Positions 18,019 through 27,212 of a DNA stretch of 38,908 bases are shown here, one piece after another. How positions within the stretch are numbered: position 1 is the stretch's first letter; each line of letters opens with the position of its first letter. Under the pieces are notes generated by a model. That model did not search any database. It was not told where the DNA came from and was given only the letters and a program-made list of their open reading frames with translations. The DNA is taken from positions 1-38,908 of the forward strand of contig VBFV01000036.1 in assembly GCA_005881335.1 (NCBI GenBank), written 5' to 3'. This stretch comes from Chloroflexota bacterium. GTDB taxonomy: Bacteria; Chloroflexota; Dormibacteria; Dormibacterales; Dormibacteraceae. Both the position numbers and the translations under genes were made by a program.

Positions 18019-19776
18019 CTACGAAACAGGTTTCTTGGGCGGGACGACTTGAATGTGAAGCTCTTCGAGCTGCCTGGGGTCCACCTGGCTCGGCGCGCCC
18101 AGCATCAGGTCCTGGTGGCTCTGGGTCTTCGGAAATGCGACCACGTCCCGGATGTTCTCGGTGTCGGTGACCGCCATCATCAGCCGGTCGATGCCGGCCG
18201 CGATTCCACCGTGCGGCGGCACGCCGTACTCGAACGCGTCGAGCAGGTGTCCGAACTGGGATTGAATCCTCTCCCGGCTCATGCCGAGGATCTCGAAGAC
18301 TCGTTCCTGCAGCCCGCGGTCGTGGATGCGGATGCTCCCACCCGACACCTCGAACCCGTTGGCCACGCAGTCGTACGCACGGGCCCTCACTTCATACGGG
18401 CGCTCGCCCAACAGGTCCATGTCCTCGGGCCACGGCGACGTGAACGGATGATGACCGTAGGTCAGGTTGCCCTGGTCATCCTCTTCGAACAGGTACATGG
18501 GATAGATCCACGCGAACTTCCATTCCCCGTGGCGGACGAGCTTTCGGCGCCGCGCGATCTCCCGCCGCAACAGGCCCATCACGGTCTCCGCTTTTCGGCG
18601 ACGGTCGGCGACCAGGAGCACGATGTCGTCGGCTCCCGCGCGGACGGCTGCGCGGATGGCGGACATCTCACCTTCGCTGATGTGGCGGTCCAGCGGGCCC
18701 GGAATCCAGGCCAGCCCCTTCGCGCCTGCCCCTTTGGCCAGCAGGGCGAGCTCGTCGAGCTCGCGGCGGCTCATGTCCTTTCCGCCAGGGACGGCCAGAC
18801 ATCGCACGACGCCGCCCGCGTCGAGCGCGGAGCGAAAAACGGTCGCGCCTGACCCTCGCAGCGCGTCGCTGACGTCCGCGATCTCGAGCTCGTACCGCAG
18901 GTCTGGCTTGTCGGTCCCGTACCTCAGGAGCGATTCCTGCATGTCGATGCGTTGGAACGGCGTCGGGATCTCGATCCCCAACACGTCTTTCCAGACGGTC
19001 GCCCACAAACCTTCGATCAGCGCGAACACGTCCTCTTCGGTGCAGAAGGACATCTCGACGTCAAGCTGCGTTATCTCCACCACGCGGTCCGCCCGAAGGT
19101 CTTCATCGCGCAGGCAGCGCGCGATCTGGTAGTAGCGCCCGATCCCGGCGACCATCAACAACTGCTTCAGCTGCTGCGGCGACTGTGGCAGGGCAAAGAA
19201 TTCGCCGGGGTGAAGGCGCGAGGGAACGATGAAGTCACGCGAACCCTCGGGCGTGCCCTTGAGCAGCATCGGCGTCTCGACTTCCATGAACTCGTGCGCA
19301 TCCATGTAGCGGTGAATCGCCTGCACCACGCGATGTCGGAGCTCGAGGTTTTGAGTCATCTTCGGCCGCCGGATGTCGAGGTAGCGGTACTTCAGCCGGA
19401 GTGCCTCGTCGGCCTCGACGTCGTCCTCGATCGCGAACGGCGGCGTCTTGGCGACCGAGATCACCTCGAGGTCCGATGCGGCGACCTCCACCTCGCCTGT
19501 GGGCATGCGTGGGTTTTCTGCGCCGGGCCGGCGCCGCGCAACCTTGCCCTCGACCCGGACCACGAACTCCGAGCGCAGGTCCGACGCCGTCGTGTGCGCC
19601 TGCGGCGCGTGGGCGGGGTTGAACACCACCTGGACCGTGCCCCAGCGGTCGCGGAGGTCGATGAAGATCAGACCGCCATGGTCGCGACGCCGCGCCACCC
19701 ATCCGTACAGCTCGAGCTCGCGACCTTCGTCGGAGGCGCGCAGCGAGCCGCAGTGCGGGGCGGAAAAGCCGCTCAT
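18019..19776 (-). CDS. aspS: Aspartate--tRNA ligase
   Basis: MSGFSAPHCGSLRASDEGRELELYGWVARRRDHGGLIFIDLRDRWGTVQVVFNP..., SPQQLKQLLMVAGIGRYYQIARCLRDEDLRADR, GGIAAGIDRLMM. Start moved from 19803 to 19776. Confidence 0.96.
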   Translation of the reverse strand: MSGFSAPHCGSLRASDEGRELELYGWVARRRDHGGLIFIDLRDRWGTVQVVFNPAHAPQAHTTASDLRSEFVVRVEGKVARRRPGAENPRMPTGEVEVAASDLEVISVAKTPPFAIEDDVEADEALRLKYRYLDIRRPKMTQNLELRHRVVQAIHRYMDAHEFMEVETPMLLKGTPEGSRDFIVPSRLHPGEFFALPQSPQQLKQLLMVAGIGRYYQIARCLRDEDLRADRVVEITQLDVEMSFCTEEDVFALIEGLWATVWKDVLGIEIPTPFQRIDMQESLLRYGTDKPDLRYELEIADVSDALRGSGATVFRSALDAGGVVRCLAVPGGKDMSRRELDELALLAKGAGAKGLAWIPGPLDRHISEGEMSAIRAAVRAGADDIVLLVADRRRKAETVMGLLRREIARRRKLVRHGEWKFAWIYPMYLFEEDDQGNLTYGHHPFTSPWPEDMDLLGERPYEVRARAYDCVANGFEVSGGSIRIHDRGLQERVFEILGMSRERIQSQFGHLLDAFEYGVPPHGGIAAGIDRLMMAVTDTENIRDVVAFPKTQSHQDLMLGAPSQVDPRQLEELHIQVVPPKKPVS

Positions 19777-21029
19777 GCGAGACGGGTCGGCAACTCTACC
19801 CATGCCAGGTCAGTCTGCTCGCCGCTCGACATGTCGCGCAGCCTGGCGGTCCTCCGCGCCGCGTCTTCCGGCGTGAGCAGCACGACCAACTTCGCGCCGA
19901 GCTTGTTCGCCGAGCGCATCTTCGCCGTCAGGCTCTTCGGCTCGTAGTCGACCGCCGTCGAACGCACCGAGCGGCAGATGCGCGCGACCTCGGCGGCTTC
20001 GACCGCGAGGTCTCCGTCAGGCAGCACCAGCACGTCGGCCGCGGGGCTGATCGCAACTTCCTCGCCCTTCGCCGCCATCAGCTCGGTGACGCGATCCAGG
20101 CCGCCCGCGAACCCGACGCCTGGCGTCGGGGGCCAGCCCTCCGCCTCCGCCAGGCCGTCGTAGCGGCCGCCAGAAGCCAGCGCGTCCTGCTGCCCGGTCG
20201 CGCCACCCGGATAGAACTCGAACACCGTCCGCGTGTAGTAGTCGAGGCCGCGCACCAGGTAAGGGTTGTGCTGATATCCGATGCCGGCGGCCTCGAGGAG
20301 CCGCCGCACCGCCGCCCAGTGTGCGGCGCACTCGTCACACAGGTGGTCGGTGATTCGAGGCGCGTCGGCCTTGAACGGCTGGCACTGCGGCACCTTGCAG
20401 TCGAGCAGGCGCAGAGGATTCCGCTCGAGGCGGAGCTGGCAATCGCCGTGGAGCTGGGATTTCAAAGGACGGTAGTAAGCCTTCAGGCGCTCGAGGTAGG
20501 CCGGCCGGCACTTGCCGTCGCCGATGCTGTTGAGCTCCAGGCGCAGGTCCTGGAGACCGACCTGGTGCAGCCACTCGCTTGCCAGCTCGATCACCTCTGC
20601 GTCCAGCCCCGCCGCCGCGCTGCCGATCGCTTCCACGTTGAACTGGAAGAACTGCCGGTACCGGCCCTTTTGTGGCCGGTCATACCGAAACATCGGACCG
20701 AACAAATAAAGACGCGAGGGCTGCGGACCCTGGTTGAGGCCGCCTTCGAAGTAAGCGCGTACCACTCCCGCGGTCGCCTCCGGTCGCAAGGCCAGGTTTC
20801 GCCCTCCGCGGTCGTCGAAACGATAAAGCTCTTTGGCCACCGCATCGGTGTCCTCTCCCACGCGCTCGATCAGCTCGGCGTGCTCGAGGATCGGAGTGAT
20901 GATCTCCTCGTAGCCGAACCGGCGCCCGACCTCCGCCGCCCCTTGTTGCGCCGCCCTCCACAGCGGCATCTCGGCCGGAAGGATGTCGCGCACGCCGCGG
21001 ACGGCTTTGATCGGTTCGGTACGGGCCAT
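19773..21029 (-). CDS. hisS: Histidine--tRNA ligase
   Basis: MARTEPIKAVRGVRDILPAEMPLWRAAQQ..., LRPEATAGVVRAY, MFRYDRPQKGRYRQFFQFNVEAIGS, VRGLDYYTRTVFE. Start moved from 21095 to 21029. Confidence 0.96.
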   Translation of the reverse strand: MARTEPIKAVRGVRDILPAEMPLWRAAQQGAAEVGRRFGYEEIITPILEHAELIERVGEDTDAVAKELYRFDDRGGRNLALRPEATAGVVRAYFEGGLNQGPQPSRLYLFGPMFRYDRPQKGRYRQFFQFNVEAIGSAAAGLDAEVIELASEWLHQVGLQDLRLELNSIGDGKCRPAYLERLKAYYRPLKSQLHGDCQLRLERNPLRLLDCKVPQCQPFKADAPRITDHLCDECAAHWAAVRRLLEAAGIGYQHNPYLVRGLDYYTRTVFEFYPGGATGQQDALASGGRYDGLAEAEGWPPTPGVGFAGGLDRVTELMAAKGEEVAISPAADVLVLPDGDLAVEAAEVARICRSVRSTAVDYEPKSLTAKMRSANKLGAKLVVLLTPEDAARRTARLRDMSSGEQTDLAWVELPTRLA

Positions 21030-21082
21030 CGGAGTGTTCGATTGTAAGAAGCGGTGGTGCGGCGGGTTAAACTCTCGCGCCG

Positions 21083-21418
21083 GTGACAACGGCATATGTG
21101 CAGCTGGTCTCGGTGATCCTCGCGTCGCTGGCGCTGATCATGGGCGCCTACCTGCTCATCATCGGCAAGCGGCCGTGGCGTGGCGGCGAGAAGTCAGACG
21201 TGGCGCCGCGCGTGAGGCTGCTCGGCCTGAGCTACATCCTCGTTTTCGGTGCCGCCATGATCCAGATCATCGCCCAGCCGTCCGGCGTCGAAGCCGAAGC
21301 CCTCGGTGGGTTCATGGTGTTGGGCGGGATGATCGTGATCATCGTCGTCTACCTCGAAGCGCGGGCCTCACGGCGGGCATCGCACGAAGACCGTCTGGAC
21401 ACGCGGCTCAGAAGCTAG
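21083..21418 (+). CDS. Small membrane protein, unknown function
   Basis: 111 aa; three hydrophobic segments (VQLVSVILASLALIMGAYLLII; LLGLSYILVFGAAMIQIIA; ALGGFMVLGGMIVIIVVYLEA). Confidence 0.6.
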   Translation: MTTAYVQLVSVILASLALIMGAYLLIIGKRPWRGGEKSDVAPRVRLLGLSYILVFGAAMIQIIAQPSGVEAEALGGFMVLGGMIVIIVVYLEARASRRASHEDRLDTRLRS

Positions 21419-23028
21419 AGCCCGGCCTTCTCTCGGTTCGTGCGGTAGCCCACCGCGGCTTTCAACGCCTCGCTCAGCTCTTCGAGGCGCACGGGCTTGC
21501 TCATGTAGTCGTCGAAGCCCGCGCGCATGCAGCGCTCCTGGTCACCCGGCCCGGCCATGGCCGTGAGCGCGATCAGGCGCGGCCGGTTGCCCCGTGGCCA
21601 GCGGCGGCAGATGGCCTCCGCCGCGACAAGGCCGTCCATCTCCGGCATCAGCACGTCCATCAGCACGGCGTCATATGGCTCCTGCGCCACCGAGGCGACC
21701 GCCTCGCGACCGTTGGAGACGACGTCGGCGGTGTGGCCCAGCTTGCTGACCAGCCGCTTCAAGAGGTTCTGGTTCAACGCGTTGTCGTCCGCGACCAGGA
21801 CGCGAAGCGCACCCGGTTCCACCTGACGCGCCGGCTGCGGTTGGGCACCGCGCCCGCCGACCTGGATCATCACGTCGTGCAGCGTCCGCGGCGGCACCGG
21901 CTTGGTGAGCGTCGCCTGGATCAACCCGCTGTCGGCCGCGGCGGCTTCGACGGGACCTAGAGCCGCCGACGCGATCAGCACGATGGGCATCTGCTCGGGA
22001 CCTCGTGAGGCTCGAAGCGCGGTGGAGATCTCCAGCCCGTCGATGGCCGGCGGGCGATGCTCGATCAGCGCGATGTCGAACGAACGCCCGACCTGGATCG
22101 CGCCGAGCGCCTCTTCGGTGGTCGCCGATGTGGCCGTGGCTCCCCACTGCTCGACCTGGAGCGCGAGGACGCGCTTCTCGGTCGGGTCGGGGGCGATGAT
22201 CAGGACGTGCATCGCCTCGAGGGTCAGCAACGTGGTGGCCATCGCTCCAGGCAGGCTTTCGCCGAGGACGGTGAAGCCGAAGGTGGTGCCCGCGTCCGGC
22301 CCCGCCTCCACCCCTCCCTGCTCCACGCGAAGCTCACCGTCCATCATCTCGACCAGCTGCTTGGTCGTGCGCAGGCTCAGCACGGCCAGCCGGTCGCCTG
22401 GTTCGAGCTTGTCGTAGGGACCGGTCACGCCGTCGAGACCGCCACGAAGGATCCTCGCCGGCACGCCCCGACCGGTGTCGCGGATGTTGAACTGCAGCGC
22501 TACGAGGCCGCCGCGGTCTTCCGACGACAGCTCGATGCCGACCCCACCGCGATACGTGCGATCGACCGCGCCGTGCAGCAGCGTCATTAGGATCTGCTCG
22601 AGGCGCCGCGAGTCGCCAATCAGGACGTTCGGTACTTCCGGCGCAGCACTAAAGGAGATGTCGAGGCCCTTCGCGCCCGCCGCCTCAGAGACGAGGGCGA
22701 GGCAGCTCTCGACGGTCGAGCGGACGTCAAACGGGTGCAGCGCGAGCTCGAACTCGCCACTCTCGATGGTGACCGCGTCGAGCACCTCGTCCACGATGCG
22801 CGCGACCTGCTCGGCGCCCGTCTCGACGATCGCCGCCAGGTCGCGCTCCTCCCTCGTCTCCGCGCCGGTGGAAAGCAGGCCGGCCGCGCCGATCACCGCG
22901 TTGAGCTGGTTCCGCAGTTGGTGGCCGACGTCGGCCAGCAGCTCCGAATCGACCTGGATCAGGCGGTGCGGATGCCCGTCGGCGTGTTGCTCGGGTGGCT
23001 CCGCTCCGACGTCGCGAAACTCTCCCAT
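21415..23028 (-). CDS. Hybrid histidine kinase-like protein (HisKA - HATPase - REC - REC) with degenerate motifs
   Basis: 537 aa; HQLRNQLNAVIG H-box, IRDTGRGVP G1 box, first REC FDIALIEHRPPAIDG, second REC LRVLVADDNALNQN / YDAVLMDVLMPEMDG / MSKPVRLEEL. ATG overlaps the cpaF stop. Confidence 0.85.
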   Translation of the reverse strand: MGEFRDVGAEPPEQHADGHPHRLIQVDSELLADVGHQLRNQLNAVIGAAGLLSTGAETREERDLAAIVETGAEQVARIVDEVLDAVTIESGEFELALHPFDVRSTVESCLALVSEAAGAKGLDISFSAAPEVPNVLIGDSRRLEQILMTLLHGAVDRTYRGGVGIELSSEDRGGLVALQFNIRDTGRGVPARILRGGLDGVTGPYDKLEPGDRLAVLSLRTTKQLVEMMDGELRVEQGGVEAGPDAGTTFGFTVLGESLPGAMATTLLTLEAMHVLIIAPDPTEKRVLALQVEQWGATATSATTEEALGAIQVGRSFDIALIEHRPPAIDGLEISTALRASRGPEQMPIVLIASAALGPVEAAAADSGLIQATLTKPVPPRTLHDVMIQVGGRGAQPQPARQVEPGALRVLVADDNALNQNLLKRLVSKLGHTADVVSNGREAVASVAQEPYDAVLMDVLMPEMDGLVAAEAICRRWPRGNRPRLIALTAMAGPGDQERCMRAGFDDYMSKPVRLEELSEALKAAVGYRTNREKAGL

Positions 23029-24554
23029 CAGTAAAGCTGCTCCGTCGGTGGTTGATTCACCTGCGTGAACATCGAAATCGGAAACTCCACTCCGTTGGTC
23101 TGGAAATGCGCGAAGAAGTTGGAGCGGGTCCCGGTCGGGGTGTGATAGCCGACCGCGCGACCGTCGGGTGTGACCCCGACCTGCCGGAACGAGAACAGCT
23201 CCTGCAGGGCGATCTCACCGTCGACCATGCCGAGCACCTCCGCCACGCTCACGATCTTCCTCGCGCCGCCACGCAACCTCTCGGTCTGCACAACGATGTT
23301 GATCGCCGACGCAATCTGTCCGCGGATGGCGCGTGACGGAAGTTCCGTCCCTGCGAGGAGGACCAGCGTTTCGAGACGTGTGATCGCGTCGCGCGGGTTG
23401 TTGGCGTGCAGCGTGCTCATCGAACCGTCATGGCCGGTGTTCATCGCCTGGAGCATGTCCAGCGCCTCGCCACCCCGGACCTCGCCGACGATGATCCGGT
23501 CGGGACGCATGCGCAGCGAGTTGCGCACCAGGTCGCGAATCATGATCTCGCCGTGTCCTTCGACGTTGGCTGGTTTGGACTCGAGGCTGATCACGTGGAC
23601 TTGGCGCAGTCGCAACTCGGCCGCGTCTTCGCACGTGACGATTCGCTCGTTGGCGGGGATGAACCCGGACAGGACGTTGAGCAGAGTCGTCTTGCCGGAG
23701 CCGGTGCCACCAGAGACGATGATGTTCAGCCGGGTCTTCACCGCGGCGTCGAGATATTCGAGGATCCCTTCGCTCGAGCCGCCGGTGGCCACGATCTTCT
23801 CAGGGGTCAACACCTCGCGGCCGAACTTGCGGATCGTCAGGCACGGGCCGTAGATCGCGACCGGTGGGATGACGACGTTCACGCGCGAGCCGTCCTTCAA
23901 TCGCGCATCGCACATCGGCTCCGACTCATCCACGCGCCGTCCGATCGTCGAGACGATCCTGTCGATGACGCGCCGCAGGCTGGCCTCGTCCTCGAAGGCG
24001 AGGTTGGTCAGCTCGATCCGGCCGCGTCGCTCGACGAAGATCTGCTCCGGCCGGTTGACCATGATCTCGGTGATGTCCGGGTCGCGCAGCGGCGCCTCCA
24101 GCGGACCGAGCCCGATGACCTCGTCGAAGAGGATCTCGACCAGGCGCTCCCGGTCGGCCGCGGTGACCAGCGCGGCCGGGGGCTTGAGCCGGAAGTGCTC
24201 GTCGGTCAGCTGCATGAGGAGCCGCCTGATGCCCGCGCGGTTGGTGATGTCGATCGCCGCGGCGTGCCGTCGCAAGAGGTCGGAATGGATCTCCGCCTTG
24301 GCGGCGGCCAGCGCGGGGCTGAGCACGGCCGGGCCCTCGACGCGCGGCGTCTCCACCACGGCGATCGTCCCCTCTCGCGCCACCGCCCGCCGCTCCACCG
24401 GGGCGATGCTGGGCACCCCGTCGATCGGCGTCTGCGGTCCGGTGACGGGGGTCTGCGGTCCGGTGACGGGGGTTTGCGGCCCGGTGACCGGGGTTTGCGG
24501 CGCGGTTGCCGGCGTCTGCTGGTAGCGGCGGTCGAACCTCTCGGAAAGCTTCAT
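23028..24554 (-). CDS. cpaF: Tad pilus / type II secretion ATPase CpaF (TadA)
   Basis: 508 aa; DITEIMVNRPEQIFVERRGRIELT, NIIVSGGTGSGKTTLLNVLSGFIPANERIVTCEDAAELRL, RMRPDRIIVGEVRGGEALDMLQAMNTGHDGSMSTLHANNPRDAITRLE. Confidence 0.95.
   Translation of the reverse strand: MKLSERFDRRYQQTPATAPQTPVTGPQTPVTGPQTPVTGPQTPIDGVPSIAPVERRAVAREGTIAVVETPRVEGPAVLSPALAAAKAEIHSDLLRRHAAAIDITNRAGIRRLLMQLTDEHFRLKPPAALVTAADRERLVEILFDEVIGLGPLEAPLRDPDITEIMVNRPEQIFVERRGRIELTNLAFEDEASLRRVIDRIVSTIGRRVDESEPMCDARLKDGSRVNVVIPPVAIYGPCLTIRKFGREVLTPEKIVATGGSSEGILEYLDAAVKTRLNIIVSGGTGSGKTTLLNVLSGFIPANERIVTCEDAAELRLRQVHVISLESKPANVEGHGEIMIRDLVRNSLRMRPDRIIVGEVRGGEALDMLQAMNTGHDGSMSTLHANNPRDAITRLETLVLLAGTELPSRAIRGQIASAINIVVQTERLRGGARKIVSVAEVLGMVDGEIALQELFSFRQVGVTPDGRAVGYHTPTGTRSNFFAHFQTNGVEFPISMFTQVNQPPTEQLY
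24430..24513. repeat. 21-bp tandem repeat, 4 units, in the 5' end of cpaF
   Basis: Units (+ strand): gtctgcggtccggtgacgggg x2, gtttgcggcccggtgaccggg, gtttgcggcgcggttgccggc. They encode the TPVTGPQ-type repeats. Confidence 0.9.
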
Positions 24555-25393
24555 CGCGGCCTGCTCACCGCACGCCGCAGGAGGCGACGGTAAGCTCGAT
24601 CGGCAGTCTTCTTGACCGTCTGGTCTGGATCAGCCTCCGCAAGACGATGGAGGCCGTCGGCGGCGGAAGGGTCGCCGATCATGGCCAGCGCCTTGCAGGC
24701 CGCCAGCCGAACCGGCAGCGGCCATCTGCGGTCATGCGCGATCCCGAGCAGCGGCGACACGCGGAGCACGTCCCGGCGGAGGCCGCAGGCGAGGACCGTG
24801 GCGACTGCCGCGCGCTCACTCGCCGGCTGACGCATCAGCGCCTCGATGTCCACGTCGGAGGCGGCGCGCGACAGCGCGATGGCAAGGCGGTACAGGGGGA
24901 TCCCGTCGGCGGAGGCCATGATCTGCTCGACCGCCCGCCGGCCCCCCAGCCGGGACAGCGAACGCACTGCGGCGTCCTGCACCGGAGGGCTGGCATCCTG
25001 CAGCAGGTCCGCGATCCAGACGATCGACTCGGACAACCGGGCCGCGCCGCAGATCCTGGCCGCCGCGGCCCGCGTGGCGGGGTGGGGGCTGGCGAGCGCG
25101 TTCAGGAGGTCGTCGTGCAGCCCGGAGCGACGCAGCAGCTCGTGCGCCATGAAGTGCCCGAGGACGCCTACCCCAGGGCGGTCGAGGGCGGATTCGAACA
25201 CGGCCGCCACGGCCACGGGGTCGGCCAGCAGCTCAGCGCTCGTGGCGTTAAGAACCGCCGCACGCTCGCCCGCGAGGGCAGAGTTAAGCACCCGCTCAAC
25301 ACGTCCGGCCAGCCGGGAACGTACGGCCGTGCGGACTGAGGGCTGCGTCGGCAGCCGTGTATTTGAGCCATTGCTGCGAAGCGAAGGGTCCAT
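24551..25393 (-). CDS. HEAT-repeat protein
   Basis: 280 aa of repeated alpha-helical units, e.g. LLNALASPHPATRAAAARICGAARLSESIVWIADLLQDASPPVQDAAVRSLSRLGG and PLPVRLAACKALAMIGDPSAADGLHRLAEADPD. Overlaps cpaF start by 4 nt. Confidence 0.78.
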   Translation of the reverse strand: MDPSLRSNGSNTRLPTQPSVRTAVRSRLAGRVERVLNSALAGERAAVLNATSAELLADPVAVAAVFESALDRPGVGVLGHFMAHELLRRSGLHDDLLNALASPHPATRAAAARICGAARLSESIVWIADLLQDASPPVQDAAVRSLSRLGGRRAVEQIMASADGIPLYRLAIALSRAASDVDIEALMRQPASERAAVATVLACGLRRDVLRVSPLLGIAHDRRWPLPVRLAACKALAMIGDPSAADGLHRLAEADPDQTVKKTADRAYRRLLRRAVSRPR

Positions 25394-25417
25394 TTGGGGG
25401 GCGGTTGGTACAGTATC

Positions 25418-25432
25418 GGCGTTTTGAACGCC
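25418..25432. promoter_or_regulatory. Possible operator in the divergent HEAT-cpaF / cpaE-tad promoter region
   Basis: Perfect inverted repeat GGCGTT-TTG-AACGCC (25418..25432), followed by AGGTTcctgaAACCT, in the only intergenic gap between the two divergent arms. Confidence 0.4.
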
Positions 25433-25483
25433 CGTGAGGTTCCTGAAACCTTACAGCGGGCGCGGGAGGAAAGGCCACGTCAG

Positions 25484-26725
25484 ATGGGCGCTAGCGGCAG
25501 CGCACCATCCGGAGACCAGACGCCGTCCGCACTGCAGATGCGGATGCGGATCCTGGAAATATCGCCTGTTTTCTCAGACCTTAACGACGGCCTCCTCCGA
25601 GCGGTCGCGCGGAGGATGCGCGCGGTGGCCCTCGCCGCCAGGGATACCCTGCGGCTCGGAGGCGCGGGGGGCGACATAGTCGTCTTCCTCGCCTCGGGCC
25701 AGGTCGAGGAGTCGGTCACGGACGCCACCGGCAAGGTCCTTCTCACGCGGCGGCCCGCGCCCGGCGACCTGGTCATCCTCCCCGCCCCCCGGACGGGCGA
25801 CCGGTACGTGACCAATATCTACGGCCTCACCGACGCGGTCCTCCTGACCCTGGACCGCGACGGCATGCTCGAGGGGCTGGGGTCGGAGGTCGAGAAGGTC
25901 GCGCTGATGCTCGACAGGCTGTGGGAGCAGGAGCTGTCGGCAGCCGCCGCCGCCGAGGCACAGACCGCCTCGCGGACCGCCGCGCCGATCGTCGCCGTCT
26001 TCTCCGCCAAGGGCGGGGCGGGCACGACGACGCTGGCCATCAACACCACGGCGGCCCTGGCTCGTAAGTACCCGCGGCAGGTGCTGCTCATCGACCTGGC
26101 GGCGCCCTTCGGGCACGCGGCCCTTTTTGCCGACCTCATCGCGACGGGCTCCGTGGCGAGCGCGACCAAGGCCTCCGAGGCGGATTTCGAGCCCGTGCTC
26201 CGGGGCAACATCGTCAATCACAAGACCGGGATGGGCGTCCTGCCGGGAACCCTCCGGCCAGAGGAGGTCGACACCCTGACCGGGGAACGTGTCGGCCGCG
26301 TTCTTGACGTGGTGGTGGCATGGCAGAAGCTCATCGTGGTCGACCTGGGGACCTCCCTGGCCGAGGCGGCGCTCGCCGTGATCGAACGCGCGGAGTGCCT
26401 GGTCATCGTCGTGCCGCCCGAGATCGCGGCCATGACCGACGCCCGCCGCTCGATCGCGATCTTCCGGGACATCATGAACGTGCCCGATCACCGGATGGAG
26501 CTGGTGTTGAACCAGCGATCCCCCCACCCACCGCTGGACCGCGCCGCTGTGGAATCGATCCTCGGCCGCAAGATGTCGGTGGTCGTCGGTTTCGACGACT
26601 CGCGTCCTGAAGACTCGACGCTCGCCGGTGGACTCGTCTTGCAGCACGACCCGAACTCGATGGTGTCGCGAGGGGCGAGCGACATCGCGCGGGTGATCCT
26701 GACCAGCCTCAAGCTCGATGGGTAG
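25484..26725 (+). CDS. cpaE: CpaE/TadZ-like MinD-superfamily ATPase with N-terminal cNMP-binding-fold domain
   Basis: ATG at 25484 with upstream ggaggaaagg. N-terminus resembles a Crp-type beta-roll (LEISPVFSDLNDGLLRAVARRMRAVALAARDTLRL...FLASGQVEESV...APGDLVILPAP); C-terminus IVAVFSAKGGAGTTTLAINTTAAL...LIDLAAPFGHAALFADL. Confidence 0.82.
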   Translation: MGASGSAPSGDQTPSALQMRMRILEISPVFSDLNDGLLRAVARRMRAVALAARDTLRLGGAGGDIVVFLASGQVEESVTDATGKVLLTRRPAPGDLVILPAPRTGDRYVTNIYGLTDAVLLTLDRDGMLEGLGSEVEKVALMLDRLWEQELSAAAAAEAQTASRTAAPIVAVFSAKGGAGTTTLAINTTAALARKYPRQVLLIDLAAPFGHAALFADLIATGSVASATKASEADFEPVLRGNIVNHKTGMGVLPGTLRPEEVDTLTGERVGRVLDVVVAWQKLIVVDLGTSLAEAALAVIERAECLVIVVPPEIAAMTDARRSIAIFRDIMNVPDHRMELVLNQRSPHPPLDRAAVESILGRKMSVVVGFDDSRPEDSTLAGGLVLQHDPNSMVSRGASDIARVILTSLKLDG

Positions 26726-27212
26726 CCGCCGGCGTAGTCGCACAGGGCAGGCGCTCGTTGAGTTCGCCATCGCCCTGCCGGTGCTGGCCCTCCTCATTGC
26801 GGGCGTGCTCGAGATGGGACGCGGCTACTCGTTCGCCGTCGCGACCTCCGACGCCGCTCGCGACGCCGCACGGTACGTAGCCGGCAAGACCTCGAGCACC
26901 AACGGCCCCGGGCTGGCCGCCATGTGCACCCTGGTCACCTCCGACCTCGCCGCGATGACCTCCAATGTCACCTGTCCCACGCAGGTCAATCACGCACCTC
27001 CTTTCGTAGTCGGCACCGACTACACCAAGCCGGTCGCCGGGCAGGCGGTGGTTGCCGTGTACTGCGGCTCCAGCGCCAACTGCGCGGGCTCCATCACCAC
27101 GCTCTACCAATCCGAGGTCGACGTCTATGTGTATTACGGGTTCAGCGACCTCAACATCCTCGGCGGCGGGATCACGATCCAGGGGTCGAGCCGCGCCACG
27201 ACGGCCTGGTGA
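26718..27212 (+). CDS. TadE-like pseudopilin
   Basis: 164 aa; SRTGQALVEFAIALPVLALLIAGVLEMGRGYSFAVATSDAARDAARYVAG, TadE-type N-terminus with conserved Glu. Confidence 0.88.
   Translation: MGSRRRSRTGQALVEFAIALPVLALLIAGVLEMGRGYSFAVATSDAARDAARYVAGKTSSTNGPGLAAMCTLVTSDLAAMTSNVTCPTQVNHAPPFVVGTDYTKPVAGQAVVAVYCGSSANCAGSITTLYQSEVDVYVYYGFSDLNILGGGITIQGSSRATTAW

Noticed and set aside
24430-24513. CRISPR-like repeats
   Set aside because: Contiguous 21-bp units without spacers, lying inside the cpaF coding frame; no cas genes present.
23406-24593. 395-aa plus-strand ORF opposite cpaF
   Set aside because: Antisense of cpaF; low-complexity RSGDGGL repeats simply mirror the 21-bp tandem repeat.
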